Origin: Trichoplax sp. H2
Lineage: Eukaryota; Placozoa; Uniplacotomia; Trichoplacea
Direction: 5' to 3'
Assembly: GCA_003344405.1 (NCBI GenBank)
Contig: NOWV01000156.1
Span: 1 to 64,000 of the forward strand
DNA length: 64,000 nucleotides
This document shows positions 49,386-60,846 of the stretch, one piece after another. The notes below the pieces were generated by a model. That model was given only the letters and a program-made list of their open reading frames with translations. It was not told the DNA's origin and ran no database searches. Every line of letters begins with the position of its first letter. Positions within the stretch are counted from its first letter, which is position 1. Position numbers and translations under genes: made by a program.

Positions 49386-52300
49386 TTAAATAACACAAAA
49401 CACTTGCTTACATTCATCTTACTATCATAGTAGTCATAAGTAAAACAGGCAGTTATTTATGACGATTACAATGCTCTTGTACTTTATTTTTCTGCTAGCT
49501 ATCGGTGATATTGACATTGAGGGTGGTAATAGTTCCGAATTAACGTCATGGTTGATATTACTTCCGGCTGACTATATCAACATGGTTTAGGGATGATTAT
49601 ATGTTTTGCTAATCATTACCAGCTTAATAATGGTAAGGCAGGTAAATAAATGTCCTCATCAGTCAGTAAGCGTTATTATTACTATATAAGAAATTAAAAT
49701 ACTGTAATAATTACGGCTTGTATTATCGCTCCTTGTAAATTTTAACCTTCCAACGGCTCACATTTGTCAATAAATGCTTTGGTTACGGTATATGAAAGAC
49801 AAAGATAATAGGATTATGAAGTTATGACGACATTATACAGATTTTGTATTACTAAGAATTACGTAGCTATCTTATAAATTTCCGAGGAAAGGAACTACCG
49901 CAATAGCACAAGGTTCCTATAAAGTGCAAAGACTTGATAGTAATATTTATGTATATCAAAAAATTATGGTATTAGCTTAGTTCCTCACAACTTTACTGCC
50001 ATTATTAGAGGCAAAATTCTTCATTAGAATAGAATTACTGCAAATATATTATTGTAACGGCATAATATTCTATTTTTAAGGCAATACCAATTAGTATCAA
50101 TAGGACTGTTGTCAAAAATTATTATAATAATTCCATATCCAATTCAATAATTGATTTTATCTCTAAATATGAATAATATTTTACTGTTTTACAGGCAAAA
50201 TAAGAAATATATTCCTTCATAGCAATATTCACTAATTGCTGCCATTGCTTAAAAATTTGTATATTACGTTAATATATGAACAATGCATAGCCATGTTTTA
50301 GCAGTTTCAAAATTAGTTCTCAAAGTTATATTAATTTATAGACGGTAGGGGTTGATAACCTTCTATTACCTTACGATGATTTTTAAGGTATACTCTTTGG
50401 TGTGATAAGAATAATTTATGCACATATAAGATCTCTCTTACTACACTTCACTTATATTTGATCAATTTGCTAGAATTAGCTAAACACTATCCTATCTCAC
50501 AATAAGAATAGCCGATATAGATATAGCCTTCAAATTCAAAAGGTTTATTAAACCGCTATGCAAACCACGCTCTGGGAGATCCGTCGTAAATCACTTCTCC
50601 TCCCTCATAAGAACAGTCGAAAGTGGTTAAGATAAACTGAATAATCAGACTTTAATCAATCACAATTCCATACAAATCATATATCTAAGATTCTCTATTC
50701 TCTATATAGTAATCCCTTACTTGAAAATCAATCGAACCCAGAAACGACACTAAAATAAGCCGGATAATTATCCTGATACTTAAGACTGTAGAATCATCAT
50801 ACAAATTACTATTACTTTCTATAGTACTTAGGACTCATAACTAGAGTATTACTTAGCTAGTCAATACTGAAAGAATCTTAAAATTTATGCGGCACTACAG
50901 CACATAATGCACTAGCGAGAAATTAGTTGTATAATGAAAGCAGTATAGCTCAATTAACAGCTAATATCTTAACACACCTTGTATAGTATGATAATACATT
51001 TCAGTTAGATACCTAATTAATTATAGATCAGATCATGTTCTGATCGTGATTAATTTTGTATTACATGCATGCTCTAACTTATTTTAAAAGATTAGTATCT
51101 CTGTTTAACTACAATTCTGTTCTCCCTTTATGACATTAGGCTCAGAACGCTATATTATAGACATGTAGAGTGCAATCCTGTTTAAATGAGGCTGAGCTTG
51201 ATTTTGAGATTATTACAAATAAGATTAAAGGCCTGAAGTTAAAAGCAAAACCAATTATAACGGAATTACTTCCGATGCTTACTATTTAACACCTTCCGAC
51301 CCAAAACATCATACTTATGGACATCTATCGAAACTAGTAAAAGTATCATCATGTTGATACCAATACGTCGAAATCTATATAATATAGCTCATATCTAAAT
51401 TAATACAATAAAATCTTTAAGCACTAATATAGATCTAGAATCATAAAATTAGTTACAATATTACCTTTACAATTCTAATTCCAAATATACTATATTGCTT
51501 AATATTAAAAGGGAAGCATTACGCTTATACCTCTGCTTCTTATATTTCAAAGCAATAAAGAAAGAGCCAATAAATATAGTCAGTAGTTGTCATGATAGGC
51601 CGTTTTATAGCCTAATTATCTTCAATCACTATTAAAATATTAATCTTTTCAGTTCATTTCTTAATCAATAGATAGATAGTTACAAAACAGTCGAGGATAA
51701 ATGTCACCAGTATGTATCATTCAAAATAAATTTTAGCGAAAACGTAAACGAAGTGAATTTATCAACTACGCTAATTTCGGTTTGATGAATACGTATGCGA
51801 ACTGGAAAAATACGTAAATACGACTGCACTACAAATAGCTCGATATAGAATTGAGACGCTTTATCAGTTACAAAGTGATGACATACTGCTATTAGTTATG
51901 AATAAGCGTAAAGAATGGATGTGGTCTATCGGAATTTACTCCTGATTCAGGCTTATTGACCCAGGTCAAGGCGTCAAACAGCTACTACAAAATTGTGAAT
52001 TAGAAAGTATACTATAGCAATTTCTAGGCTGTTTGTAATAAAATATATCTTGATTAGTGCAGCTATTTGGACTTCGTCTCCGTGAAATTTAAAAATACTA
52101 CGTTAAGAGGATCAATATAAATGATTTTAAAATTATTCCTACAATCACAAATTAACTAAACTATAAGTTAATAAGATGATATAATAAGCAATCTGCAGAT
52201 AGCCTTGACTAAGATGTACGGGTATACTATATTTACATTATTTTCTAGCAATACTTTGAGGTAAATATATCAGATTGTAGTAGCTTCTAATAACTAAAAA

Positions 52301-53228
52301 ATGAAGATTAAACAGCTCTGTGTCACACTGTCATATAGTAGTACAGTACAGTCTATAAGAGCTATTTTAACAGGCTACAATTTACTTAACTTTTGCTCTT
52401 GTTGATATCCACAAGATTGTGTCCTACAACTTCCTTCCTGCTCATTTAAACTCCGAAATGAATTTAGCTCGCCTAATCCGACCCCAACCTGAAGCTCTTA
52501 GGCTTATAGATGTAATGTTTACAGCGACAAATAATTCCGGTATGTTCACTTAAAAATTCGGATGTGGAAATAGTATATGCTTCATTAAATAACAATTACC
52601 GCGTACGGGTTCAATAACTAGTAGCCAATTACTAGAATAAGCCTTAGGTAGCATACATATAAGAGTATTCAGTTTTTTTCTGCGAAAAAATGTGGCAAGA
52701 GAAACGGTAATCATTTAATAATTAGTAATTAGATGAAATTTTTTGCATAACATTATTTTCCATCAAAAATATATAAAAGTCCCAATGATGTGTAAATAGT
52801 GCATAGATTTATATAAAGTATGTACACAGTACACTTTCTAATTTAAATATGGAATAAAAGTTTCTATCTGATCAACAAAGGATACATTGTCTATTTTGTA
52901 TTCTTTCCGATAATAAAAGCATATGAATATTAGTTATTTTATTTGTGTAACATGTATAATTTCTTGTATAAGATTAATGCTGTAATTGAACGTAAAGAAA
53001 TGTAAACTTTAGCTTGATCATGCAGTTATTAGTATGGGGGCATGGCTAGTATGTTAAGATAAGAAGGTGATTTTAGCTAATCTAAAATTACAATATACTA
53101 GTGCTAGAAAATTATCTAATAACAACTTATGTAATAATAATGATAATCTTTCTTTAATTCTGAGCTGCACTTTATTGTATATGCGGAAAAAAATCAACGT
53201 GCAATTTGACCAGGCTTACCGTAGTGCA
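49386..53228. other. Gene-poor region
   Basis: AT-rich. A GC-richer patch at about 50560-50640 stands out but has no identified function. A 71-codon frame at 53067-53282 (GTG start) runs into the duplicated segment and is unrecognised. Confidence 0.4.
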
Positions 53229-53565
53229 GTAGCCCTTGCAACATCATACTTATCTAAAACTTGGACAGTGATTCCGTCCTAGAAATCTATCTTGTAGTTG
53301 TACCGGAAGATTTGGACGTTTGCAACTATTGTATTCATATTTGAATTAATTTTACAAACACTTGCGGCTTCCATTTTATCTTCGCTATATTATTATACCC
53401 ATATATTATTATATTGTATGAGGAATAAAAGAACTCTTATACAGTTTTAATGCCTTAGGCAAAATTACTTATGAAAAGGTACAGAATTGCTTACTGCCAC
53501 GAAGGTGCATTTTTATGAGAATGAAATCGGATTAAAGCGTTGAATTACTAGCATATAGAATTATA
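53229..53565. repeat. 337-bp segment duplicated across the gap island (left copy)
   Basis: Bases 53229-53565 match 54159-54495 along their full length, with about eight substitutions and no length change. The left copy stops exactly at a gap and the right copy starts exactly at the next gap. This is the pattern of two contig ends that overlap as different alleles rather than of a real genomic duplication. Confidence 0.9.
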
Positions 53566-54158
53566 NNNNNNNNNNNNNNNNNNNNATAGCGATTGCACTC
53601 ATTTCGGGTTCGAAAATCATCCATTTTATCGGGTTCGGGTAGCGTTTTCAGCCCATGGCAGAACCCTTGGTGTACAGTGTACAGTACATTCCAGTATCAG
53701 TGTACTGTACGTACCGTACTACGTACTGTACTGTACAGTACAGTATGTACAGTGCATGTTGCGTACAGTACAGTACTAGGGACTTGTCATTGATAAATCA
53801 TACTGTACTCTACTGTACAGTACTGTACTGTACAGTGTACAGTACCTTAAAAATGGTCAAATTTCAAAATTGTAATAAAGAGAGACTACGATTTTGAAAT
53901 TTGACCATTTTTTGGGTATGATTTATCATTGAGAAGCCCCTGACTCTCTTTATGGCGATCTTGAAATTTGACCATATTTGGGGCATGATTTATCATTGAG
54001 AAGTCGCTGATAGTAGAGTACAAATAAAATGTGATGGTGATGGATAGACTTTTATTACGGTACCGCTGTACTCTGCAGTCATTTTGCAACGTCTAGTACA
54101 GTACAGTACCACGTAAGGCTGTCATAAGCATTGTTACANNNNNNNNNNNNNNNNNNNN
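53566..54158. other. Small contig between two 20-N gaps, probably misplaced
   Basis: Gaps at 53566-53585 and 54139-54158 enclose 553 bp. The contig holds a TACAGTAC/GTACTGTA cluster (53670-53845, again near 54095-54110), an inverted repeat with 22-bp arms at 53849-53870 and 53891-53912 (ATGGTCAAATTTCAAAAT), and a two-copy unit containing ATGATTTATCATTGAGAAG at about 53918 and 53984. Because the flanks overlap each other, this repeat-rich contig was probably scaffolded here wrongly. Confidence 0.75.
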
Positions 54159-54495
54159 GTAGCCCTTGCAACATCATACTTATCTAAAACTTGGACAGTG
54201 ATTCCGTCCTAGAAATCTATCTTGTAGTTGTACTGGAAGATTTGGACGTTTGCAACTATTGTATTCATATTTGAAGTAATTTTACAAATACTTGCGGCTT
54301 CCATTTTATCTTCACCATATTATTATACCCATATATTATTATACTGTATGAGGAATAAAAGAACTCTTATACAGTTTTAATGCCTTAAGCAAAATTACTT
54401 ATGAAAAGGTACAGTATTGCTTACTGCCACGAAGGTGCATTTTTATGAGAATGAAATCGGATTAAAGCGTTGAATTACTAGCATATAGAATTATA
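54159..54495. repeat. 337-bp segment duplicated across the gap island (right copy)
   Basis: This is the counterpart of 53229-53565. Beyond 54495 the sequence continues as unique DNA. Confidence 0.9.
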
Positions 54496-54769
54496 AATTG
54501 AATGGAAACTATATCATTCCACAATAGTTTGTAACTGTAAGTTTTAAGTTTAATTACTTTTAAAATATCACGTGCTCGAATCAACACCAGGGGAGTAAAG
54601 ATGATGTCGTTTCTTATGTGCAATCTTACCGGCAGTTTTATACATTTCCGTAGACCTTAAGACCAACTAACGATATTTCTTGCATCAGAAATACCACTTA
54701 TTCCGCTATTTTTCCGTGAATTAAGCGATAAATCAACAGGATTAGTAAATTGATAGGTTTACTTATTGT

Positions 54770-55105
54770 ATTACATGCAATCTAAAAGATAATAAGTTTA
54801 GATCATCAACATATTAGTCTAGCTATTGATAAAATTAATGAAAGTGGCGTCGATCGAATTACCGTTAGGGTTAATCAATGACTGCTTTCAATTATCTGTA
54901 ATATCATGTCCAGCATCTGATCTTACAATAAATTATCAATGGTTCAAACAGAGAAATTTCATTTATTTTATCTCATAACTGCCGTATATTACGTTTAATC
55001 ATACAGTTTGTAGAATCATGGAAGAAGTTAAAATAACTCTTCTTACTTTATCTGTCTTAATTGATGGCCTTTTTTACTTCTAATTCCCGACATTGACGAA
55101 GATAA
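54770..55105 (+). pseudogene. Decayed immunoglobulin-like domain fragments
   Basis: Plus-strand translation gives Ig-like pieces: SLAIDKINESGVDRITV ends in a stop, then a new frame CFQLSVISCPASDLTINYQW has the Ig Cys-to-Trp spacing. A third piece, KITLLTLSVLIDGLFYF, resembles the strand leading to the second Ig cysteine but has Phe there and stops. Frames change and stops interrupt between pieces, so I read it as a pseudogene. Separate exons of a real Ig gene are possible, but no consistent splice chain was found. Confidence 0.35.
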
Positions 55106-56224
55106 CGTTCAGATTTGCCAAAAACTACAGCATTTATGACCTCTTAATTATCATGTCATTATTTGTTTGGTGAACATCAAAGAGAGTGATTTTGAATAAT
55201 CAGCTAATTAATGTTAGCATAACAAAATAAATAGGAAAAATACTTAATACAACTACCATTAACGTTTGTATTGAGAGCGTTCCACTTTAACAATAGATAA
55301 TTAGCCACCAAAGATAGATAACATTATAATAGTTATAATTAGCTATTGTACCTATTACGGTTAGTAAAATTACATAAGCTCAAGTTCTGCCTCTATCTGT
55401 TTAAAAATTATTTAAGAGTTGTTTATTGACATAGATCTTTTTCCAAACTACAGAGGAAGCGGTTAGGTACTACGTGTTAAGGATTGAGCTATTTATTAGA
55501 GTAAATAAAGCTACTGTAGGAAAAGTTATCAACGTGACTTAGAAAACAGAATTGATCTAATCGTATTAATAACGATCAAATGTAAGTCATTAGCCTTAAA
55601 AATGATGTCAATTTAACCAATCTATCGTCTACAGATGTTCAATTTAATAAGGCTGTTTATATAATTTATTTCTTGTCATGTAAGATTTGATAGTCAATAC
55701 CGTAATTGATTCCACCTGATTTTGATTTGTAATGATATTGTTTCCTTATTTCTTAGCACGATTTGAATATTATGCTAAATATACACCGTAATAAGATTGA
55801 TTCATAATTAATCTTTCATCTTCATCATTGACCAATAAAATTGACTGGTCATCGTAACAATATAGTAACATTTCATTTCAATTGCATTTTGTTATCCATG
55901 CTGACCTCTAGATTATTTTTTCTTTTCATAGTAACCGTCAATATTATTACCTAAAACGGTTGCATTAAACTGGTAAACAAGTAATTACCCTCTTGGTGGT
56001 GAGACGTCATTTTATTTTTCTCTATTTTAGCATCAATTTGATGGAAATAAGCATTCTGTTTACTTTGCATTGATAGCATAATAATATTAATAAATATATT
56101 AATAACATACGAAAATTTATTTGGGATACTATTAATAAGAAGGAAAATTGCAGGGACAGCTATTTTCACATTTCATCAATCTGCTCCTGTTTAACTAAAA
56201 TTTTCATATCCAAGTTTTGATGAT
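55106..56224. other. Intergenic, no gene seen
   Basis: AT-rich 5' flank of the second ADAM gene. No clear core promoter element was recognised. Confidence 0.45.
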
Positions 56225-58453
56225 ATGGCCAAAATGGTTATAAACTCCATATTCATCGTAATCACAGTACTCACTCTTATTTCAAGCCATGGCATTACAG
56301 GTTATCCTGCACGACCTGATTTTATGCCAATCGATAAGCAGTTGCGATATTATGAAGTTATTACATTTCCAAAGATCAATAATCGACCACAACAAATCGA
56401 ATCAACATGGGTAACCATTAACTTTACGGCTTATCAACAACAGTTTATTCTAAAGTGCACCACTGACCGTACATTATATTCCTCTGATTTTGACATCATT
56501 TATAGTAATGGAAGTAATTACAACGACGATAAATTCAATCGACGTCGCCTTGTTACTGGATTTGTCGCTGATAATGTTATGTCCAATGTATATGGCTATC
56601 TACATGTTAATGGGGCGTTTCAGGGTCACATTCGTTACAATCGGACACACTATTTTATTGAGCCTGCTGAACTTTACTTTTCAAATGTATCTACTGATCA
56701 ATTTATCATTTATGCATTAAATGATGTGATATCGCTTAAAAATTTAACTTCTAAAAATGATGAAGAGACAACAGGTAGAAGTTCAAGATCGATTTCGAAT
56801 AATGCTAATAAATATTTCGATATATTAAGACCAAATCCGGATAATCGACTACAATTTGATGATGAATTCATAGATCATGAACGTATAAAACGGACTGCTA
56901 ATGCAGCTAGTGCACCGATGGCGTGCGATATTTTGATTCATGTAGATCATACCTATACAGAATTACATCGCACTCCATCAAATGTGGCCATTTCTGTCAG
57001 TATCTTATTACAAGGAATTAATCAGTTGTATCGTCCAATTGATTTCGACGGTAACGGTCGTGGCGATGGGGTTAACGTTTTATTCGGACGGTTAAAAATT
57101 AACACAACTAGCGATCGCTACGCTAGCAATAATCCTTATTCCGGAATTATTGGCTCATCAGTTGACTATATCTTAGCCGCTTCTGCTGAAAATAACACCG
57201 ATTATTGCTTATTTTTTGCTTTATCAGCTCGAAATTTCAGCGGAGGTGCATTGGGAATTGCATTCCAAAGTCCAACTCCAGGTGATGCTGGTGTTTGTTC
57301 CTATTTTGGTACTTTCTTTCATTTGAGGCTTGGATTTAATACCGGGATTGTAAGTAATTTATTCCGTAGGCATATTATGCCCTATGCACGCTTACTTTTA
57401 GTCTGGGCTCATGAAATTGGACATTCTTATGGTGCTGACCATGATCCTGCAGATAATGCAACTTGCAGCCCAAAAAAGCAAGGCTTGTACTTAATGACGG
57501 CAAAATCAGAATCGATCGATTTACCTAATAATGATGAATTCTCGATATGCAGCAAGTCTCAGATTGCACCTCACTTAGTTCGTGGTAAGTCATCAGTTGG
57601 CTGTTTTAAACATCATCCCGTACCTACATGTGGTAACGGAATCATCGATCCTGGTGAAGAATGCGATTGTGGTTACTACGGACATTGCAATCAGCCTTGT
57701 TGTAACCCACCCTATCTTCGCATCCAGGATACACCTTATACTCAACCTAATGGATTTCTGTATGTTCCTTGCAAACTTAAATCAACTATTTCCTGCAATA
57801 TTACTAGCAATCCATGCTATAACAATGCTACAGGAATGTACTACAGTACGAAAGATAAGTACATTTGTATTCCAGAAACAGCTTGTACTTATGCATCACA
57901 TTGTACCGGCAATCAACTTTTATCAACTTGTCTACCAGCTCAAAATAAGCCCAATATCATAACAACATGTCTTGATGATTATAAAGTCTGCCTAAATGGT
58001 CACTGTAATGGTTCATTATGTTTGCAACATGGTTATAGTCAGTGTAAGAGCTCCAATATTAGCAGAGATTGTGAATTATGCTGTCAAGACTCTCTCGGTC
58101 AATGCTCAGCCATATCAGAACTAGCCAAATTCACCAATACCAGTCGAAAGCATGTCCTACGAGGTTCAGCATGTTCCCATTCGAAAGGTTATTGCGATCA
58201 AAAAGGCCGCTGTCACCTTGTTCTCAATCCAACTTTTAGCTATGGTCAATCATTTCTAGCAGTATCAGCAACTTTTGGAGCTATTATAACCCAATTTTTA
58301 TCTAATTATTACTGGATTCCAATTGTTATTCTAGCGATGTTTTTTCTTATAGGGGTAATCTACTTTTGGAAAAAAAGTCAGAGCAAAGCTAATGATGACA
58401 AATTTTACCAAAACGGAGGTTATCATAGCTATACCAAATCAGTAGCCTTGTAA
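56225..58453 (+). CDS. ADAM10-like transmembrane metalloprotease
   Basis: Single-exon frame of 742 residues. It has a signal peptide, a prodomain ending in a furin-type site (R220-I-K-R223), and a metalloprotease domain with a complete zinc site HEIGHSYGADHD (H396, E397, H400, H406, D407). An ADAM10-like disintegrin region (CGNGIIDPGEECDCGYYGHC) follows, then a cysteine-rich membrane-proximal part with CSHSKGYCDQKGRC, matching the GYCDxxxRC signature of ADAM10. A membrane segment (IPIVILAMFFLIGVIYFW) and a short tail of about 28 residues close the protein. It probably sheds membrane-protein ectodomains, as ADAM10 does for Notch and others (inference). The disintegrin region has an insertion shared with the shorter paralogue at 35944-37683 (YVPCKLKSTISC here), so the two derive from one duplicated intronless gene. 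Confidence 0.93.
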   Translation: MAKMVINSIFIVITVLTLISSHGITGYPARPDFMPIDKQLRYYEVITFPKINNRPQQIESTWVTINFTAYQQQFILKCTTDRTLYSSDFDIIYSNGSNYNDDKFNRRRLVTGFVADNVMSNVYGYLHVNGAFQGHIRYNRTHYFIEPAELYFSNVSTDQFIIYALNDVISLKNLTSKNDEETTGRSSRSISNNANKYFDILRPNPDNRLQFDDEFIDHERIKRTANAASAPMACDILIHVDHTYTELHRTPSNVAISVSILLQGINQLYRPIDFDGNGRGDGVNVLFGRLKINTTSDRYASNNPYSGIIGSSVDYILAASAENNTDYCLFFALSARNFSGGALGIAFQSPTPGDAGVCSYFGTFFHLRLGFNTGIVSNLFRRHIMPYARLLLVWAHEIGHSYGADHDPADNATCSPKKQGLYLMTAKSESIDLPNNDEFSICSKSQIAPHLVRGKSSVGCFKHHPVPTCGNGIIDPGEECDCGYYGHCNQPCCNPPYLRIQDTPYTQPNGFLYVPCKLKSTISCNITSNPCYNNATGMYYSTKDKYICIPETACTYASHCTGNQLLSTCLPAQNKPNIITTCLDDYKVCLNGHCNGSLCLQHGYSQCKSSNISRDCELCCQDSLGQCSAISELAKFTNTSRKHVLRGSACSHSKGYCDQKGRCHLVLNPTFSYGQSFLAVSATFGAIITQFLSNYYWIPIVILAMFFLIGVIYFWKKSQSKANDDKFYQNGGYHSYTKSVAL

Positions 58454-60846
58454 TTATAGATATTATAAGTTAGTTATTAGTTGACTAGGTTAATTTACGT
58501 CATCCAATACTGCATGATCACAATCAGAAATAATTATAATAGAGCATCCTAAATAAGCAAAGCTTTAATGTTAATCGCTTCAAGAATTGTTGTTTCTGAT
58601 AGTAAAATCTCAATTAAACATATCTACCCGGTTGATGTATTATTGTTTGACTAAATGTTTAAACATGAGCCTATATGCAATCCTATTTAGCAGCTACAGT
58701 AGAATTTTGAATAATTTCATGCAATTATAATATAAATGAATAGCTATCTGAAGTAATGAAATATATTGAATTCTTATAAAGACATGAACATTTTACAGCA
58801 TAGATCTTGTATTTATTCTCTTTCTTAGAAATTAGTTATTAAATTATAATATATCAAGTACCACCGTGTGATTTTAATTAAAGCTTAGCTATACTCAATC
58901 ATGCAGATAATGTGAGTTATGCGCATTGAATCGTGTCATGATTTGACTAACGTTAGCTATTCCAAAATTAAAACTTGGTTATTTCATGATAATTATTGTA
59001 TGTGCACTACTTACAGCTGCTGTGCTATTGTCTATGTCAATTACAAGTTATAAATTGAGGAATTAATATTAAGATTTAAAATAAGCGTAAAATTTAAATT
59101 AAATAAATTAGTTATTTACGTATATCACTTACCTTTAAAATTTACTAATTCAAACATATGATATAAGCATGTAAAAATCCTTAACATTGGTTTACATAGT
59201 CGGTAATTTGATTTGATTTTAATAGATTGTGCTAGAATATTCAATCATTAATGACGTATTTAAATAACGCTTGTTTAGTACCTTAGCGATGTACCTTAGA
59301 CAGAAAACTTATATAAGATATTCAATAGTGTCATGTATCTAAACTGGTCAAGAATGCATATATATCATCCATGACTAGAATCTCCAATAAATCTTAATCG
59401 AGGCTTCCAACATGCAGTAAACTACAGCAAATATTTTCTTAAAGCTACATTTCTGTGGTATTTATCATATGCTGTAATCTAAGAGTAGATTTGGAAAATA
59501 CTTGAAAACATCAAGAAATAACAATGTTGAAGACGAATAATTATTATTCAATATTAATCAATCTTAATTTCAAGTGAAATTAATCACCGTAACTAAACTG
59601 GATAATTCAGTTATTATCCATTGAACTTCATACTCCTATTCTTTCATACATAAATTAATAGCATCCGCGGTAATTAAAAAATGGAATGAAAACGATAGCT
59701 TTAAATTATGATGATTATGAGCAGGTTATCTTAATCAGCGTATTTGTTAGTGTCAATAGGTGTGCAGCGGTATACAGCTCTTGACCATTTAACGCAGTAC
59801 ATTATTTTATATCTAATATAGAATACTATCACTGTATTCTATCGAAATAACGATCTGGAGTTTATACAATTTAAGTAACCATCAAAGTGGATGAAATTGC
59901 ATTCATAGAAAATTATTTTAATTACCGTAACTTAACCAAAACCAAATTGTACCTAGTCAATAGTCTTTTAGGGGACAGATACGATAATGTACTTAGAAAA
60001 TAATCATTTAATAACAATTAGATTATGATATTAATTAAGTAGACAATAACTGAGAACTGAATATTATGTTAATAAGATGTTTAATTTATTGAATAGCAAA
60101 AATTTTTTAAATTTAATGGAATTTATCCAAAAAAACTGCTATTTGTCTACTTTATAGACTTATATAAAACTGTAAAAAATCATGTTTATGAGCACAATGA
60201 TTTCTTAATTTTAATTGATAATCAAAATACTTTTAATACTTTAAAAAATCACCGAATCAGTTAATTAATTTGATATATTTAAAACAAAAAATTAATTAGG
60301 TCTATTCGTTCTAATCAAGTATACATTCAAAAGGGTTTCTTTGTCAGAAATTGTCATTTCTATTTGAAACTTTCTGGGATAATGTTTGATAAATTGTTTC
60401 ATATAAGTAAGCGTATGTTCAATCTAAGTATATTATTCGAATACTTCGTTATCAATTTTAGAACAGATGGCTATGGATTTATTGATCAATATCGACAGTT
60501 TCGAATTTGAGTCATCAACTGACAAAATATTGACGTAAAGTCTTTGATACTGTACTCGTTGATTTGATATTCTTTCGCGTAATAAAAGTATAATAGATCT
60601 TGGTATGCTTTTATAGCTACTTTTCGGGAATCATGCAATATCTTCATTTCTTTCTCAGCTGAATTTCAATTGAAGATAATAATAACAAGTTGATTATTTA
60701 GGTTAATAGTATGAAATTATACTTAACCAGTAATGAAATTTGAGCTACAAATATGCTGTTACAGTCACTTAAATTATACGGTATAATACTTGCTAATAAC
60801 TATAACATTTACTTTATTAGCTCTTATATTTTTTAATATCGCTAAC
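58454..60846. other. Spacer with possible 3' exons of the formin
   Basis: The right part should contain the last exons of the minus-strand formin. A minus-strand frame open for about 36 codons near 60300-60410 (containing KQFIKHYPRKFQIEM) is a weak candidate. A 26-codon plus-strand ORF at 58986-59066 encodes a hydrophobic peptide (MIIIVCALLTAAVLL). Nothing else was recognised. Confidence 0.35.

Noticed and set aside
53593-53897. Two overlapping ORFs on the small contig
   Set aside because: Same simple-sequence repeat effect, on a probably misplaced contig.
56490-56720. ORFs in other frames of the ADAM gene (also 57582-57962)
   Set aside because: Out-of-frame shadows of the 742-residue coding sequence.
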